A stretch of DNA of 64,000 nucleotides from Bacteroidota bacterium (GCA_023424015.1 JAFAEM010000006.1:346305-410304); one strand, 5' to 3'; positions 27,936 through 37,355 are shown, numbered from the stretch's first letter. Made by a program: numbers and translations. The notes: generated by a model from the letters alone, not told the origin.

Positions 27936-27976
27936 GTGGTGTGGCTAAATTTGTGTGCAAAGCTAAGTTATTATAC

Positions 27977-28912
27977 TTAGAAAACGAACAGTAAGAGCTT
28001 GTAAATCAGCAGCAGGGGTGCAATTTCGAACGCGCAGAGATACAAAAAAAAGTGAAAAAGGTTGAATCTGACCTCGTTACGAATAGCGGCAAATCCTAAG
28101 ATAAAGCGGTACAAAAACAGGCTCCCAACCGTGCACCAGGATAGTACCAGCGCTACATTGTACATGATCCCATCGCTAAAAGCCAGTAAAACGATGAAGG
28201 GGACCAGGGCGATCCCGATCACTTTGTTGATGATAAAGACAATAAAGATATAAGAATCGGCAGCCTTGCGCATATTAAAAAGCCACCCGCAAATGATCAG
28301 TCCCAGGAACTTAACCAGGTAGATCACGGACAACCCGATACCACAATTAAGATACAGTAGCCAAAAATTATCGATAGGGGTGATGTCGAAATACTGAAAC
28401 AAAAGAGTAAGGTACAGTCCGGCACTGGCCACAAAAAAACCATTAAAAACCAGTGACGGGAAAGGTGTCTGCATCAATTGTTCCCGGATCTGCCTTTGCT
28501 TGAGAGTGGTACGGAAAAACACCCGGAACAGGTCGCTGAAATATTTAGAAAAACCAAGTTTCAACAAACCAAAAACCATCACCAGCGCTGTCACTACATA
28601 AAATAAAAGCTCCTTCCCTTCAAAACGCCTGATATCTGAATTGCTGCTAACGGCAGGGATACTGAAACTGTAATAAGGATGGGTTTCAGCCAGCTGGTAA
28701 ATCAGGGGCAAACTATCGACCAGGCTACGACCGGAATTGGAAAAAAGTGTGAGCGGACGGCGGGAAACGGTGTCAACCGGGTAAATAGATAAACTGGTAT
28801 CAGGGGAAGTCAATGTGTCAGCTCCTGTGACGCGAGCGGGTACAACACTGTCCTGTGCTGCCAGGCATGAGGAAACAAACAAATAAAGCAATAAGAAAAA
28901 GTTTCGCAGCAA
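27977..28912 (-). CDS. DUF4271 membrane protein
   Basis: A 311-residue inner membrane protein with an N-terminal signal peptide, a periplasmic stretch to about residue 95 and seven or so hydrophobic segments afterwards (for example LLFYVVTALVMVFGLLKLG, WLLYLNCGIGLSVIYLVKFLGLIICGWLF). It matches the Bacteroidetes DUF4271 family. The start codon is TTG: a stop codon lies immediately upstream in frame and no ATG exists before the first membrane helix. Probably one transcript with the HemD-like gene. Confidence 0.85.
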   Translation of the reverse strand: MLRNFFLLLYLFVSSCLAAQDSVVPARVTGADTLTSPDTSLSIYPVDTVSRRPLTLFSNSGRSLVDSLPLIYQLAETHPYYSFSIPAVSSNSDIRRFEGKELLFYVVTALVMVFGLLKLGFSKYFSDLFRVFFRTTLKQRQIREQLMQTPFPSLVFNGFFVASAGLYLTLLFQYFDITPIDNFWLLYLNCGIGLSVIYLVKFLGLIICGWLFNMRKAADSYIFIVFIINKVIGIALVPFIVLLAFSDGIMYNVALVLSWCTVGSLFLYRFILGFAAIRNEVRFNLFHFFLYLCAFEIAPLLLIYKLLLFVF

Positions 28913-28958
28913 TTAGTAGAAGTTTTAATGATTTATAGAGTCGAATTGGTTTTAGAGG

Positions 28959-30758
28959 TTAAAAATAGTTGACAAAGCCGATATGAATTTTTGATTGACG
29001 CAAATTAAACTCGAGGTCGCTTCTTTTTCCCACTGCCCAGGCCAGGTTGAATATGCCTACCCTGGTTTCGAAGGCAAGCCCCAGCCCGGTTCCGAAATAA
29101 GTGTAGTCTATATCGGTATTCTGGCTTTTGTTGCGCCCCCAGCCACCATCGGTAAAGCCATAAAAATAGGAGTTTTGTCCAACGAGGTAACGAAACTCAG
29201 CCGTACCGATCAAAAAATGCGACAGGTATTGGCTTTCCTCATCAAAACCCCGCAATAGCTGGTAGCCGCCGATCTGGAAAAGCTCATTGCGGAATATGCT
29301 GGCGCTTTGGAACATGCCTCCATTGAAACCGATCTTGATAGTGGTCCGGCGCTGGCTTCCCAGCGGCAGATATTTCGCAGCCGTGACCCTGGCCCTGAAC
29401 TGGTAGGTTTTTAGTTTGATGGTATCATATAATGTTCCAAAATCAAAGGAGGGGTTGCCAGGATCTTTCAGCTCCAGTATTTCATTATTCTTCTTAATCT
29501 TCCTCGTACCAATGGACGTAATAAGACGAAATTCATTGCCGCTTGTAGGGTTGAGACGATAGTTTGTATTATTAAATTCATAGTCCACCCCGATATTAGT
29601 CGAACTCACATCAGCTTCATCAGGTAGACGGTATTGTTGTAAAATGTAATTTTTATTTACGCCATTGACTATCGATTGGCTTTTTTGCAGAAAGAGTTTG
29701 CCCGACTGGTGTACGTTTAAAATATACTGCGCTCCCAGCCTGAAGTTCACATTCAGGAAAGTACTGTCCTTTCGAAACATGTCAAAAGCAAAGTCCAACC
29801 CGATCGGCGAGCTAAAAAGATACGGGTGCTGGTAAAGGATATTTAATCGCGGTGATTTAACCTGCAACTGCTGCCAGTTCAAACCGATGGTCTCGCCCGC
29901 CCCAAGCGCGTTTTTCAATAACAGGTTCGCCTCACCGGTGATGAGTATTTTTTTGGAAGAAAGTTGGTCGTTATTGGGTAAAAAGCCAACCAGTACATTC
30001 ACCTGGCTGCTCTTTTTTGGTTTCAGGTAAAGTTCCAGCACCGATCCTGTACCCAGCCAGACCAGCCGGGCCGGGTATTCTTCTTCCACGTATGTCAGTT
30101 CGCGGATCCGGCTGCTCACCCTGAGCAGCTTTTCCTTGTTATACAAACTTCCATTTCGGATCTCCAGGTAACGCTGCAAAAATTCGTTGGAGATCCTGGT
30201 ATCTCCAAGTACCCGGATACTATCCACTTTGTAGGAGGGTCCTTTTTCCAATCGCAGTTTTGCCCACACTTTTTCTCCATCCACCTGCAAGCTGTCTAGT
30301 TCAACCTTTGCGAATGGATAGCCGGTATTTTCCATATGGTTGAGAATCTTCTCCTGCCATAAATTAACCTGTGAAAAATCCATCGCCTTACCACTAAAGA
30401 CACGGTCGCGCCAGCCAATCGCCTGCAGTACATTGGGGTCAACAGCGTCGGCATTGAGCTGGGCCCATTCATAACGATTGCCGATATATAACGATACCCT
30501 GGCCGACAATGAATCATACAAAGCCGAATCAACAGATGCGGTGACGTAGCCCAGTGATAGCAGGAATTGTGGGAGTTGATCTATATAGGCCACACACTCG
30601 TTGCGGTGGTTAAAAATCGTTTTTACACCCAGTGATTTTATGAAATTGGAATCCTTGTCAACGCCATCAATTCGCAGCGGGTATAAACCCTGTCCTGCCG
30701 CCTGGACACAGTACAACAAAAAAAACGGAGCCAGTATATGAAGCCTTAATTTTGTCAT
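28959..30758 (-). CDS. TamA/BamA-like outer membrane protein
   Basis: A 599-residue protein with a signal peptide (ending AAGQ), an N-terminal half with POTRA-like folds (for example GPSYKVDSIRVLGDTRISNEFLQRYLEIRNG, about 175-205) and a C-terminal 16-strand-type barrel with GGYQLLRGFDEES and FFYGFTDGGWG segments near residues 490-545, the latter resembling the surface-antigen VRGF/Y region. It ends in aromatic GFVNYF. Likely an Omp85-superfamily transporter of the TamA kind; substrate unknown. Upstream intergenic DNA separates it from hemW, which is divergent. Confidence 0.85.
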   Translation of the reverse strand: MTKLRLHILAPFFLLYCVQAAGQGLYPLRIDGVDKDSNFIKSLGVKTIFNHRNECVAYIDQLPQFLLSLGYVTASVDSALYDSLSARVSLYIGNRYEWAQLNADAVDPNVLQAIGWRDRVFSGKAMDFSQVNLWQEKILNHMENTGYPFAKVELDSLQVDGEKVWAKLRLEKGPSYKVDSIRVLGDTRISNEFLQRYLEIRNGSLYNKEKLLRVSSRIRELTYVEEEYPARLVWLGTGSVLELYLKPKKSSQVNVLVGFLPNNDQLSSKKILITGEANLLLKNALGAGETIGLNWQQLQVKSPRLNILYQHPYLFSSPIGLDFAFDMFRKDSTFLNVNFRLGAQYILNVHQSGKLFLQKSQSIVNGVNKNYILQQYRLPDEADVSSTNIGVDYEFNNTNYRLNPTSGNEFRLITSIGTRKIKKNNEILELKDPGNPSFDFGTLYDTIKLKTYQFRARVTAAKYLPLGSQRRTTIKIGFNGGMFQSASIFRNELFQIGGYQLLRGFDEESQYLSHFLIGTAEFRYLVGQNSYFYGFTDGGWGRNKSQNTDIDYTYFGTGLGLAFETRVGIFNLAWAVGKRSDLEFNLRQSKIHIGFVNYF

Positions 30759-30839
30759 GCCTGGTCAACTATCATAGGTATTCATTGTTTTAAACCCGAG
30801 GAAAAGAAATTAAAAATATCCATTAAATCACAAACCTGG

Positions 30840-31952
30840 TTGAGCGGCATTTATATCCATATTCCCTTTTGCAGGCAAGCCTGTCACTATTGCAATTTTC
30901 ATTTTTCTACTTCACTGCGGTATAAAAACGAATTAATAACTTCTTTATTGAAGGAAACAGACCTGCAATTTGAAAATTTTCAGGATGAGACGATCGGCAC
31001 CATCTATTTAGGAGGTGGCACGCCAAGCCTGTGCAGTGCGGAAGAGATCAGCCGGATACTAGACAAACTAAGATCGCGGTTCCTGATCACGGCGGATGCG
31101 GAAATAACCCTGGAAGCCAATCCCGACGATATCCATCAACAAAAACTGGAAGGCTGGCGGGAAGCGGGCATTAACCGGCTGAGTATTGGCATACAAAGTT
31201 TTTTTGAAGAAGACCTTCGATGGATGAACCGGGCGCATAGTGCCACGCAGGCTATTGAAAATTTGCGTCTGGCGATCGGCAGTTTTCAAAATATCACTAT
31301 CGACCTGATCTATGGCACACCGGGACTGAGCAATGATAAATGGAAACAAAATGTTGAAACCGCCATTTCTCTCGGTATTCCGCACCTCTCCTGCTATGCG
31401 CTGACGGTAGAGCCCAAAACGCCGCTCGATAAAATGATCCGCGAGCAACGGGTTGCAGCCGTGGATCCTGACAAGCAATCCGAGCAATTTTTACTTTTAA
31501 TGGAGTGGCTGGCCGCAGCGGGATACGAACATTATGAAATTTCAAATTTTGCAAAACCTGGATTTCGTAGCCGGCATAATTCTTCTTACTGGCAGGGGAA
31601 AAAATACCTGGGACTGGGGCCTTCGGCGCATTCCTTTGACGGCGATGCCAGGTGGTGGAATATTGCCAACAATAATAAGTACATCGCTTCCATTAAAGAA
31701 GCGGTGTTGCCACTGGAGAAAGAATTACTTACACCGGTCCAGAAACTGAACGAATATATTATGATCTCGTTGCGGACAGTGGAGGGACTGGATCTTGGTA
31801 AACTGGATGAAACGAATCGCGCGGTGATTTTAGCAGGTGCAAAGAAATATACGGAGCGGGAAATGTTGGTTATTGAAAACGATTTTCTCAAACTAACCAG
31901 GAAGGGGAAACTAATGGCCGACGGGATCGCGGCCGATCTTTTCTTCGATTAG
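30840..31952 (+). CDS. hemW: Radical SAM heme chaperone HemW
   Basis: A 370-residue radical SAM protein. The iron-sulfur site is C11xxxC15xxC18 in IPFCRQACHYCNF; GGGTPS follows near residue 60; the HemW-specific HNSSYWQGKKYLGLGPSAHSF separates it from coproporphyrinogen oxidase HemN, whose extra N-terminal residues are missing. HemW binds heme and transfers it to respiratory proteins. The start is TTG: reading upstream in frame there is no ATG. It ends head-on with a 37-residue gene whose stop overlaps its own. Confidence 0.93.
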   Translation: MSGIYIHIPFCRQACHYCNFHFSTSLRYKNELITSLLKETDLQFENFQDETIGTIYLGGGTPSLCSAEEISRILDKLRSRFLITADAEITLEANPDDIHQQKLEGWREAGINRLSIGIQSFFEEDLRWMNRAHSATQAIENLRLAIGSFQNITIDLIYGTPGLSNDKWKQNVETAISLGIPHLSCYALTVEPKTPLDKMIREQRVAAVDPDKQSEQFLLLMEWLAAAGYEHYEISNFAKPGFRSRHNSSYWQGKKYLGLGPSAHSFDGDARWWNIANNNKYIASIKEAVLPLEKELLTPVQKLNEYIMISLRTVEGLDLGKLDETNRAVILAGAKKYTEREMLVIENDFLKLTRKGKLMADGIAADLFFD

Positions 31953-32062
31953 TGTTGTTGTTGCTGCCGGCGTTTGTATGCCTTATAAATTTCGCCGATG
32001 ATCACCGAAACGATCATTATCAAAATGGCAGCGGGACCAAAACCATGATAAGACAGAGGCAT
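31949..32062 (-). CDS. 37-residue single-helix membrane peptide
   Basis: A very short gene: MPLSYHGFGPAAILIMIVSV, continuing IIGEIYKAYKRRQQQQH. One membrane helix of about 17 residues (10-26) is followed by a basic, glutamine-rich tail, a positive-inside pattern. It lies 61 bp after gpsA on the same strand, and its stop overlaps the hemW stop by two bases in a convergent arrangement. The alternating hydrophobicity and charged tail are more orderly than expected for a chance frame, but no homologue is known to me. Confidence 0.5.
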   Translation of the reverse strand: MPLSYHGFGPAAILIMIVSVIIGEIYKAYKRRQQQQH

Positions 32063-32123
32063 AATTAAAAGTTTAAGTTCCGGCTCTGAAGTTTACTGGA
32101 ACTTATACTTCAAAACCTACCTG

Positions 32124-33167
32124 TCAGACCAACACTTCTTCTATCTGTTTAAACCCATCGGCGGGTTTAACATTTTCCCAAAGTATCTTATATATTGACT
32201 CCGCAATTGGCATGGGTGCTTCAACAGATTTGTTAATATTATATATACACTTTGCCGCATTGAATCCTTCTGCGACCATGTTCAATTCCAATTGCGCTGC
32301 TTTTACAGAATAGCCCTTCCCAATCATATTGCCAAAGGTCCGGTTACGACTGTGCAGAGAGTAGCAGGTCACAAGCAGGTCGCCCAGGTACACGGAAGCC
32401 GCATAATTCGGGGTACGCCGGTGAGTAATGGGGTCTTCACCTTCATGTTCACCCACTACGATATGCTCGGCTCCAAATTCCCGGAGAAAGGATGCCATTT
32501 CATCGGCGCTATTGGCAATATACACGCTTAAAAAATTGTCTCCATAATCCAAACCATGCGCAATCCCCGCACCCAACGCGTAAATATTCTTCAGCACAGC
32601 CGCATATTGCACACCCAGTATATCATGATTGATAATGGTATTGATATAGCTGCTTGAAAGGTAAGACGCCAGTTCCGCGGCTGTTGTTACATCTATGCCG
32701 GAGATGGTTAAATAGGAAAGCTTTTCCGCCGCCACTTCCTCCGCATGACAGGGGCCCAGTATCGCGAAATAATTCTCAATCGCAAGACCGAATTTTTGTT
32801 GCAGGTAGTAGTTAAGAAGGATGTTTTGCTCCGGCAGGATCCCTTTTACCGCGCTGATGACCTTCTTATTTTCAAGATCGGCAGGCTGCAGGTGCCCGAT
32901 GCTTTGTTCAATATATGCAGATGGTATACCGATGATCAAAACTTCAGAAGACCGGATGACCTCATTGATATCGCTGGTCATACTTAGCAGTCTTGTATCA
33001 AAACTCACGGATTGAAGATAGCTGGGATTGTGGTGTCGCCTGCTGATGAATTCAATGGTTTTTTCATTGCGTATCCACCAGTTCAGGGCATGGCCGTTAT
33101 CGGTCAGTATCTTTACCAGTGCTGTCGCCCAACTGCCGCTTCCGATAACACCGAATTTACGAGCCAT
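32124..33167 (-). CDS. gpsA: Glycerol-3-phosphate dehydrogenase (NAD(P)+)
   Basis: A 347-residue enzyme that reduces dihydroxyacetone phosphate to sn-glycerol 3-phosphate for phospholipid synthesis. The Rossmann motif is GVIGSGSWATALVKIL (6-21); AVKGI and LGPCHAEEVA follow; the catalytic lysine is in YAAVLKNIYALGAGI (about 190), and GDLLVTCYSLHSRNRTFG is the substrate loop. Length is normal. A short GAGGTT repeat separates it from the HlyD gene upstream. Confidence 0.96.
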   Translation of the reverse strand: MARKFGVIGSGSWATALVKILTDNGHALNWWIRNEKTIEFISRRHHNPSYLQSVSFDTRLLSMTSDINEVIRSSEVLIIGIPSAYIEQSIGHLQPADLENKKVISAVKGILPEQNILLNYYLQQKFGLAIENYFAILGPCHAEEVAAEKLSYLTISGIDVTTAAELASYLSSSYINTIINHDILGVQYAAVLKNIYALGAGIAHGLDYGDNFLSVYIANSADEMASFLREFGAEHIVVGEHEGEDPITHRRTPNYAASVYLGDLLVTCYSLHSRNRTFGNMIGKGYSVKAAQLELNMVAEGFNAAKCIYNINKSVEAPMPIAESIYKILWENVKPADGFKQIEEVLV

Positions 33168-33175
33168 ACACGATG

Positions 33176-33203
33176 AGGTTAAGGTTGAGGTTGAGGTTGA
33201 GGT
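33176..33203. repeat. GAGGTT tandem repeat
   Basis: Four to five copies of the 6-mer GAGGTT/AAGGTT lie in the 54-bp gap between the HlyD gene and gpsA. On the minus strand it reads AACCTC. Low-complexity; copy number may vary among strains. Confidence 0.65.
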
Positions 33204-33221
33204 GATACCCGATCCAGCCTT

Positions 33222-34586
33222 TTATTTCTTTTCGAACAACTTTTCCTTAGGCACTACATTAACCTTAGAACCGTCTTTCAATGTCTTGCTGACTGCGTTG
33301 TAAGGACCGATTACAACCTCTTCGCCACCGCTGAGGCCGCTGAGGATCTCGATATAATTTATATCCTGTATACCAGATTTAACAACGGCTTTCTTTACGG
33401 TACCGTCTTTCTGTAATACAAATACCACTTCTTCCAGTTCATCTGACATAGTCACCACATTCGACTGATTCTCCTCTTCGTTGCCCATGGCCGATTCCTG
33501 TTTTTTATCAGAAAGACTCTTGTCGCTGCCTTTTACCCTGGCATTGACCGCGGTGATCGGTGCTGCCAGTACATTATCCTTGCGACGAGTTTTTATATCC
33601 GCGTTGGCATTCATACCGGGACGGAAGGGAAATTTTTTTGGCCGGGAAGGATCGATCAGGTCTTTGTAAGAGTCGCGGTCAAGGCGGATCCTTACTTCGT
33701 AATTGGTTACATCATTTGTTGCCGCAGCGGCTGCGGTCGCATTGGTACTGCTGGCGATCTGTGTCACAACGCCTTTGAATTTGCGGTTGTTGTATGCATC
33801 CAGTTCGATATCCGCTGAGTCACCGATATTCACTTTTACGATATCATTCTCGCCCACATCCACCCTTACTTCCATTACGCTCATGTCGGCTACGGTCATC
33901 ATTTCCGTACCAACATTAAAGCTATTACCTGCCACTCTTTCTCCTTTCTTTACCTTAAGTGAAGAGATCACGCCATCCATCGGTGCTACCAGTGTGGTGC
34001 GTCCAAGGTCTTTGTTGGCACGGGTAAGTCCCGTTTGAGCCGCTACAACATTGGCCTGTAATCCCCTGATACTTTGCAGGGCTGCATTGTAGTTGGCCTG
34101 GGCGGAGCGGTAGTTTGTTTCAAACTGTTCGAATTCTGCCTGTGAAATAACTTTTTGATCAAACAACATTTTGTTGCGGTCATACGCCTGTTTGGCCTGG
34201 TCGAGCGTTGCCTTTGTAGCTTCAAGCGCAGCTTTACTATTTTCCACAGAGGCCTGCGTTTGTCCTACCTGCGAAGCCGCTTCATCTCTTTGTAATGCAT
34301 AGATATCTGCAAAAATCCTGGCGAGGACGTCTCCTTTTTTCACACTGTCGCCTTCCTGTACATTCAGCTCTGTGATCTCTCCGGAGATATCCGGGCTGAT
34401 CTTCACTTCCACTTCGGGATAAATGTTGCCACTGGCCGTTACGGTTTCAACAATAGTTCGTTTGCTTACTTTTTCCACCGCCACTTTTTCTCCTTTTCCA
34501 TCATTTCCACCCACCAGTTTTGCAATAATCAATCCAACCACCAGTACACCTGCAATGATCAGTACCCATTTTAAAGTTTTGTTCAT
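33222..34586 (-). CDS. Efflux periplasmic adaptor (HlyD/MacA type)
   Basis: A 454-residue membrane fusion protein. One N-terminal membrane helix (6-24), a biotinyl-lipoyl strand pair (ISGEITELNVQEGDSVKKGDVLARI), a long coiled-coil hairpin from about 85 to 180 with many AQ/KA heptads, then GVISSLKVKKGERVAGNS and a beta-barrel domain. A charged, lysine-rich insert near 380-400 (VKGSDKSLSDKKQESAMGNEEENQ) is unusual. It follows a TolC gene with 94 bp, but no ABC or RND pump component is in the window; gpsA comes next. Confidence 0.92.
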   Translation of the reverse strand: MNKTLKWVLIIAGVLVVGLIIAKLVGGNDGKGEKVAVEKVSKRTIVETVTASGNIYPEVEVKISPDISGEITELNVQEGDSVKKGDVLARIFADIYALQRDEAASQVGQTQASVENSKAALEATKATLDQAKQAYDRNKMLFDQKVISQAEFEQFETNYRSAQANYNAALQSIRGLQANVVAAQTGLTRANKDLGRTTLVAPMDGVISSLKVKKGERVAGNSFNVGTEMMTVADMSVMEVRVDVGENDIVKVNIGDSADIELDAYNNRKFKGVVTQIASSTNATAAAAATNDVTNYEVRIRLDRDSYKDLIDPSRPKKFPFRPGMNANADIKTRRKDNVLAAPITAVNARVKGSDKSLSDKKQESAMGNEEENQSNVVTMSDELEEVVFVLQKDGTVKKAVVKSGIQDINYIEILSGLSGGEEVVIGPYNAVSKTLKDGSKVNVVPKEKLFEKK

Positions 34587-34680
34587 ACGCGTAGATCCGT
34601 TGAAGCGGATAATTAGTTCCCGGCTAAGTTATTTTTAGTTCTTTAGCACGGAAGGTTAAAGAAATATTTTTGTCAGGGTT

Positions 34681-36129
34681 TTACAGTTTCAGTCCCTGTC
34701 CTTTATAAAACTCCAGCAATTTCATTTTAAATACATAGTCAGCCTGGGCTGAGACCATATTGATCTTGGCACGGAATAAATTATTCTGGTTCGTGATCAG
34801 GTCGATGGTATTCAATAAACCCACATCAAATCTTTTCTTCGCGAAATCGTAGGCTTTTTGTGCCGTCTCCACTGATTTGCTTTGGGCGTTAAATTTTTGC
34901 ATGGCTGCCAACGCATTGGCATGTGCCTGGTAAATATCCTGTTTCAGGGTTTTTGAATCAAACTCCTTTTGAAGTTCTACGCTGATCACGTTCAGCTTTG
35001 CTTTCTTCCAGTTGGTTCGCGCTGCACCGCCATTAAATATCGGGATATTCAGGCTCAGCCCGATACCCTGGCTGAAGTTGTTGTTTAGCTGGCGGAAATA
35101 TGTGTTTTTTGTAAACGTTGTCGGCACTTCCGTTTGGGTATTGACGATATAGTTGGTGCCATTCACGTCAACAAAACCAATCGGTATAACACTATTGACG
35201 AAATTTCCCGGAAATAGTTTCTGTGCATTGGAATACCTGGAGTCAAGTCCCCCGAAAAGTGAAAGCGCCGGGTACATGCCACCCTTTGCGGCAGCCACAT
35301 TTTTTATAGCTGCCTGCAGGTTCAGGTCATTTATTTTTTGCTGGGGCATATTTGTAGTAGCCAGCTGGTACACCATCGCGGGATCGAGTTCGGCCAGGGG
35401 CTCAACCGGTATCAGTTCAACAGGGGGAATCGCCACATCAAATGCCGCATCGGCGTCAATATTCAGCAATGCTTTCAATTGCAAAACGGAAAGAATATAG
35501 TTTGAGTTCGCAGTGATTAGGTTGGCACTATCTGTCGCCAGTTGGGTCTCCATTTCTGCCAGGTTCAATTCCGGCAACGCCCCCGCGGTTACCTGCTTCC
35601 TGATGATATCAACCTGATCCAGGCTTTGCTTCACCTGCACATCGCTGATCTTGATCTGCTCGGCATTCAGGACGATCTGTAAAAATGCGTTGGCCACATT
35701 CAGGGCAATATCATTTTTTGCCTTCTCTACACCCTCCGTATAGGCTTCTGCCTGTAAACGGTTGGCAGCGATCGTGTTTTTTTTGCTAAACCAATTGAAC
35801 AGGTCAAGGTTTACATTTAAAGCGTGATTGGCAAATAAGATCCGCTCATTGGTAAACTCGTTGGTAGAGGGGTCGATGGATCGCCCAAACTGGTAACCCG
35901 AACTATTTTGTAAGAAAATGGAAGGGTATTGCGACAATTTGCTTTGCTCGTAAGTCAGGGCGACGATCCTTGCCTGCACATCTGCCTGGCGAACTGAAAT
36001 ATTGTTTTCAAGCGCATATTCCACACACTTGCGAAGATCCCATTTCTCCGGACCCTGCGCTGTGGCATGCAGGCTTAGAAAAATAAATGAGAACAGGCAC
36101 GCACCCAGTTTTATAGGAGATTTGATCAT
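34681..36129 (-). CDS. TolC-family outer membrane efflux protein
   Basis: A 482-residue outer membrane factor with a signal peptide ending in ATAQ. Two repeated halves start WDLRKCVEYALENNISVRQAD and (about 275) the LNLQAAIKNVAAAKGGMYPALSLFGGLDSRYS block; the C-terminal QKAYDFAKKRFDVGLLNTIDLI is the family's end motif. It makes a trans-outer-membrane channel with the adaptor encoded next. I use the ATG of MIKSP; a longer frame would add 16 residues ahead of the signal peptide. A strong promoter overlaps the start, making the message nearly leaderless. Confidence 0.93.
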   Translation of the reverse strand: MIKSPIKLGACLFSFIFLSLHATAQGPEKWDLRKCVEYALENNISVRQADVQARIVALTYEQSKLSQYPSIFLQNSSGYQFGRSIDPSTNEFTNERILFANHALNVNLDLFNWFSKKNTIAANRLQAEAYTEGVEKAKNDIALNVANAFLQIVLNAEQIKISDVQVKQSLDQVDIIRKQVTAGALPELNLAEMETQLATDSANLITANSNYILSVLQLKALLNIDADAAFDVAIPPVELIPVEPLAELDPAMVYQLATTNMPQQKINDLNLQAAIKNVAAAKGGMYPALSLFGGLDSRYSNAQKLFPGNFVNSVIPIGFVDVNGTNYIVNTQTEVPTTFTKNTYFRQLNNNFSQGIGLSLNIPIFNGGAARTNWKKAKLNVISVELQKEFDSKTLKQDIYQAHANALAAMQKFNAQSKSVETAQKAYDFAKKRFDVGLLNTIDLITNQNNLFRAKINMVSAQADYVFKMKLLEFYKGQGLKL

Positions 36130-36133
36130 TGCG

Positions 36134-36162
36134 CAAAAATAATTTAATTGAACTCGTGTCAA
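36134..36162 (-). promoter_or_regulatory. Promoter of tolC-like gene
   Basis: On the minus strand TTG (36162-36160), an 18-bp spacer and TATTTTTG (36141-36134) match the Bacteroidetes consensus. The -7 element ends 4 bp before the ATG, so the transcript would begin at or next to the start codon (leaderless). Confidence 0.6.
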
Positions 36163-36191
36163 TGCTCTTTTTGTCAAACAGGATAAATTTT

Positions 36192-37355
36192 TTATTCCAT
36201 GGCGGCGAAAGCCTGTTCCAGGTCTGCCACAAGATACGAGGGGTCTTCGAGACCAACATACATTCTCACCGAACGATGCAGGGGTTGCGAGGGATCAAAT
36301 TGAGCAGCGCCAATGGCCGCGCATTTGGGAATCACCAGGGATTCATGCCCGCCCCAGCTGACAGCCATCAGGAAATGGCGCAGCAACTCGCAAAAACGGA
36401 TGATCTTATCCCGATCTGTGGTTTTGAAAATAAACGTGAGCAGACCGCCGGCATCTTTCATCTGTTCTTTAGCCAGTTTGTATTGCGCAAAGGATTCATC
36501 GAATGGGAAAATCAATGATTCAACTTTCGGGTGTTGTTTCAAAAATTTTACCATGGTTTTGGTCGACGCGTTGATCCTTTCGAGTCGCATAGGCAATGTT
36601 CTCAACCCGCGGATAAGCAGCCAGGCATTGAAAGGTTGTATACCACTACCGATATTCAGATATTCGCTGTCGAATATCTTTTTGATCATTTTCCGCGATC
36701 CGCTCAGTACACCACCCAGCGTGTCGCTATGCCCGCTGATATACTTCGTGGCCGTTTGCATAGCCAGGTCCACGCCCATTTCAATTACGTTTTGCTGCAG
36801 AGGTGTACAATAACTGTTGTCAATAAAGGAAACGACATTAGACGATCGGGCCAGCATTGTTACGGCACGGATGTCCTGCATTTCAAAACTCCAGCTATTG
36901 GGCGATTCCAGGTAAAAGAGCCGTGTATTGGGCCGCATGGCATTTTTCCAGTTGTCAGTTTCGGTTCCATCGATATAGGTGGTGGTGACGCCAAACCTTG
37001 GTAAAATGACATCAAACATCTTTTGTGCCCAGGAATAAGGTGAACTTACAGAAACGATATGATCACCGGAACTGACATTAGCCAGCACGCCTGCGAAAAT
37101 AGCAGCAGCACCGCTATTAAAAACAAGACAATCCTCCGCTCCATCAAGTGCCGCCAGCTTTTTGCGTAGTATGTCAACAGTGGGATTGATACCACGGCTA
37201 TAGAGATAGCTGCCCATCTCATCCTCAAACGCCTGTTCCAGGTCAGCAACTTTTTTAAAGGCGAAATTGCTGGTCTGGATGATCGGCGGCGCAATGGCCT
37301 GGAAATAATCTTCCCTCGATTCTCCCAGTTTGTTTATAATTTCAGAAAATTCCAT
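36192..37355 (-). CDS. Trans-sulfuration PLP enzyme (cystathionine gamma-synthase/beta-lyase family)
   Basis: A 387-residue type I PLP enzyme. The family run includes AIAPPIIQTSNFAF, YLYSRGINPTVDILRKKLAALDGAEDCLVFNSGAAAI, YLESPNSWSFEMQDI, FIDNSYCTPLQQN and the PLP-lysine in TKYISGHSD (about 210). Substrate could be cystathionine, O-acylhomoserine or methionine; the 'Gly-Ile-Asn-Pro' R-G-x-N-P motif is standard and does not decide. Single gene, 62 bp before tolC on the same strand. Confidence 0.88.
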   Translation of the reverse strand: MEFSEIINKLGESREDYFQAIAPPIIQTSNFAFKKVADLEQAFEDEMGSYLYSRGINPTVDILRKKLAALDGAEDCLVFNSGAAAIFAGVLANVSSGDHIVSVSSPYSWAQKMFDVILPRFGVTTTYIDGTETDNWKNAMRPNTRLFYLESPNSWSFEMQDIRAVTMLARSSNVVSFIDNSYCTPLQQNVIEMGVDLAMQTATKYISGHSDTLGGVLSGSRKMIKKIFDSEYLNIGSGIQPFNAWLLIRGLRTLPMRLERINASTKTMVKFLKQHPKVESLIFPFDESFAQYKLAKEQMKDAGGLLTFIFKTTDRDKIIRFCELLRHFLMAVSWGGHESLVIPKCAAIGAAQFDPSQPLHRSVRMYVGLEDPSYLVADLEQAFAAME

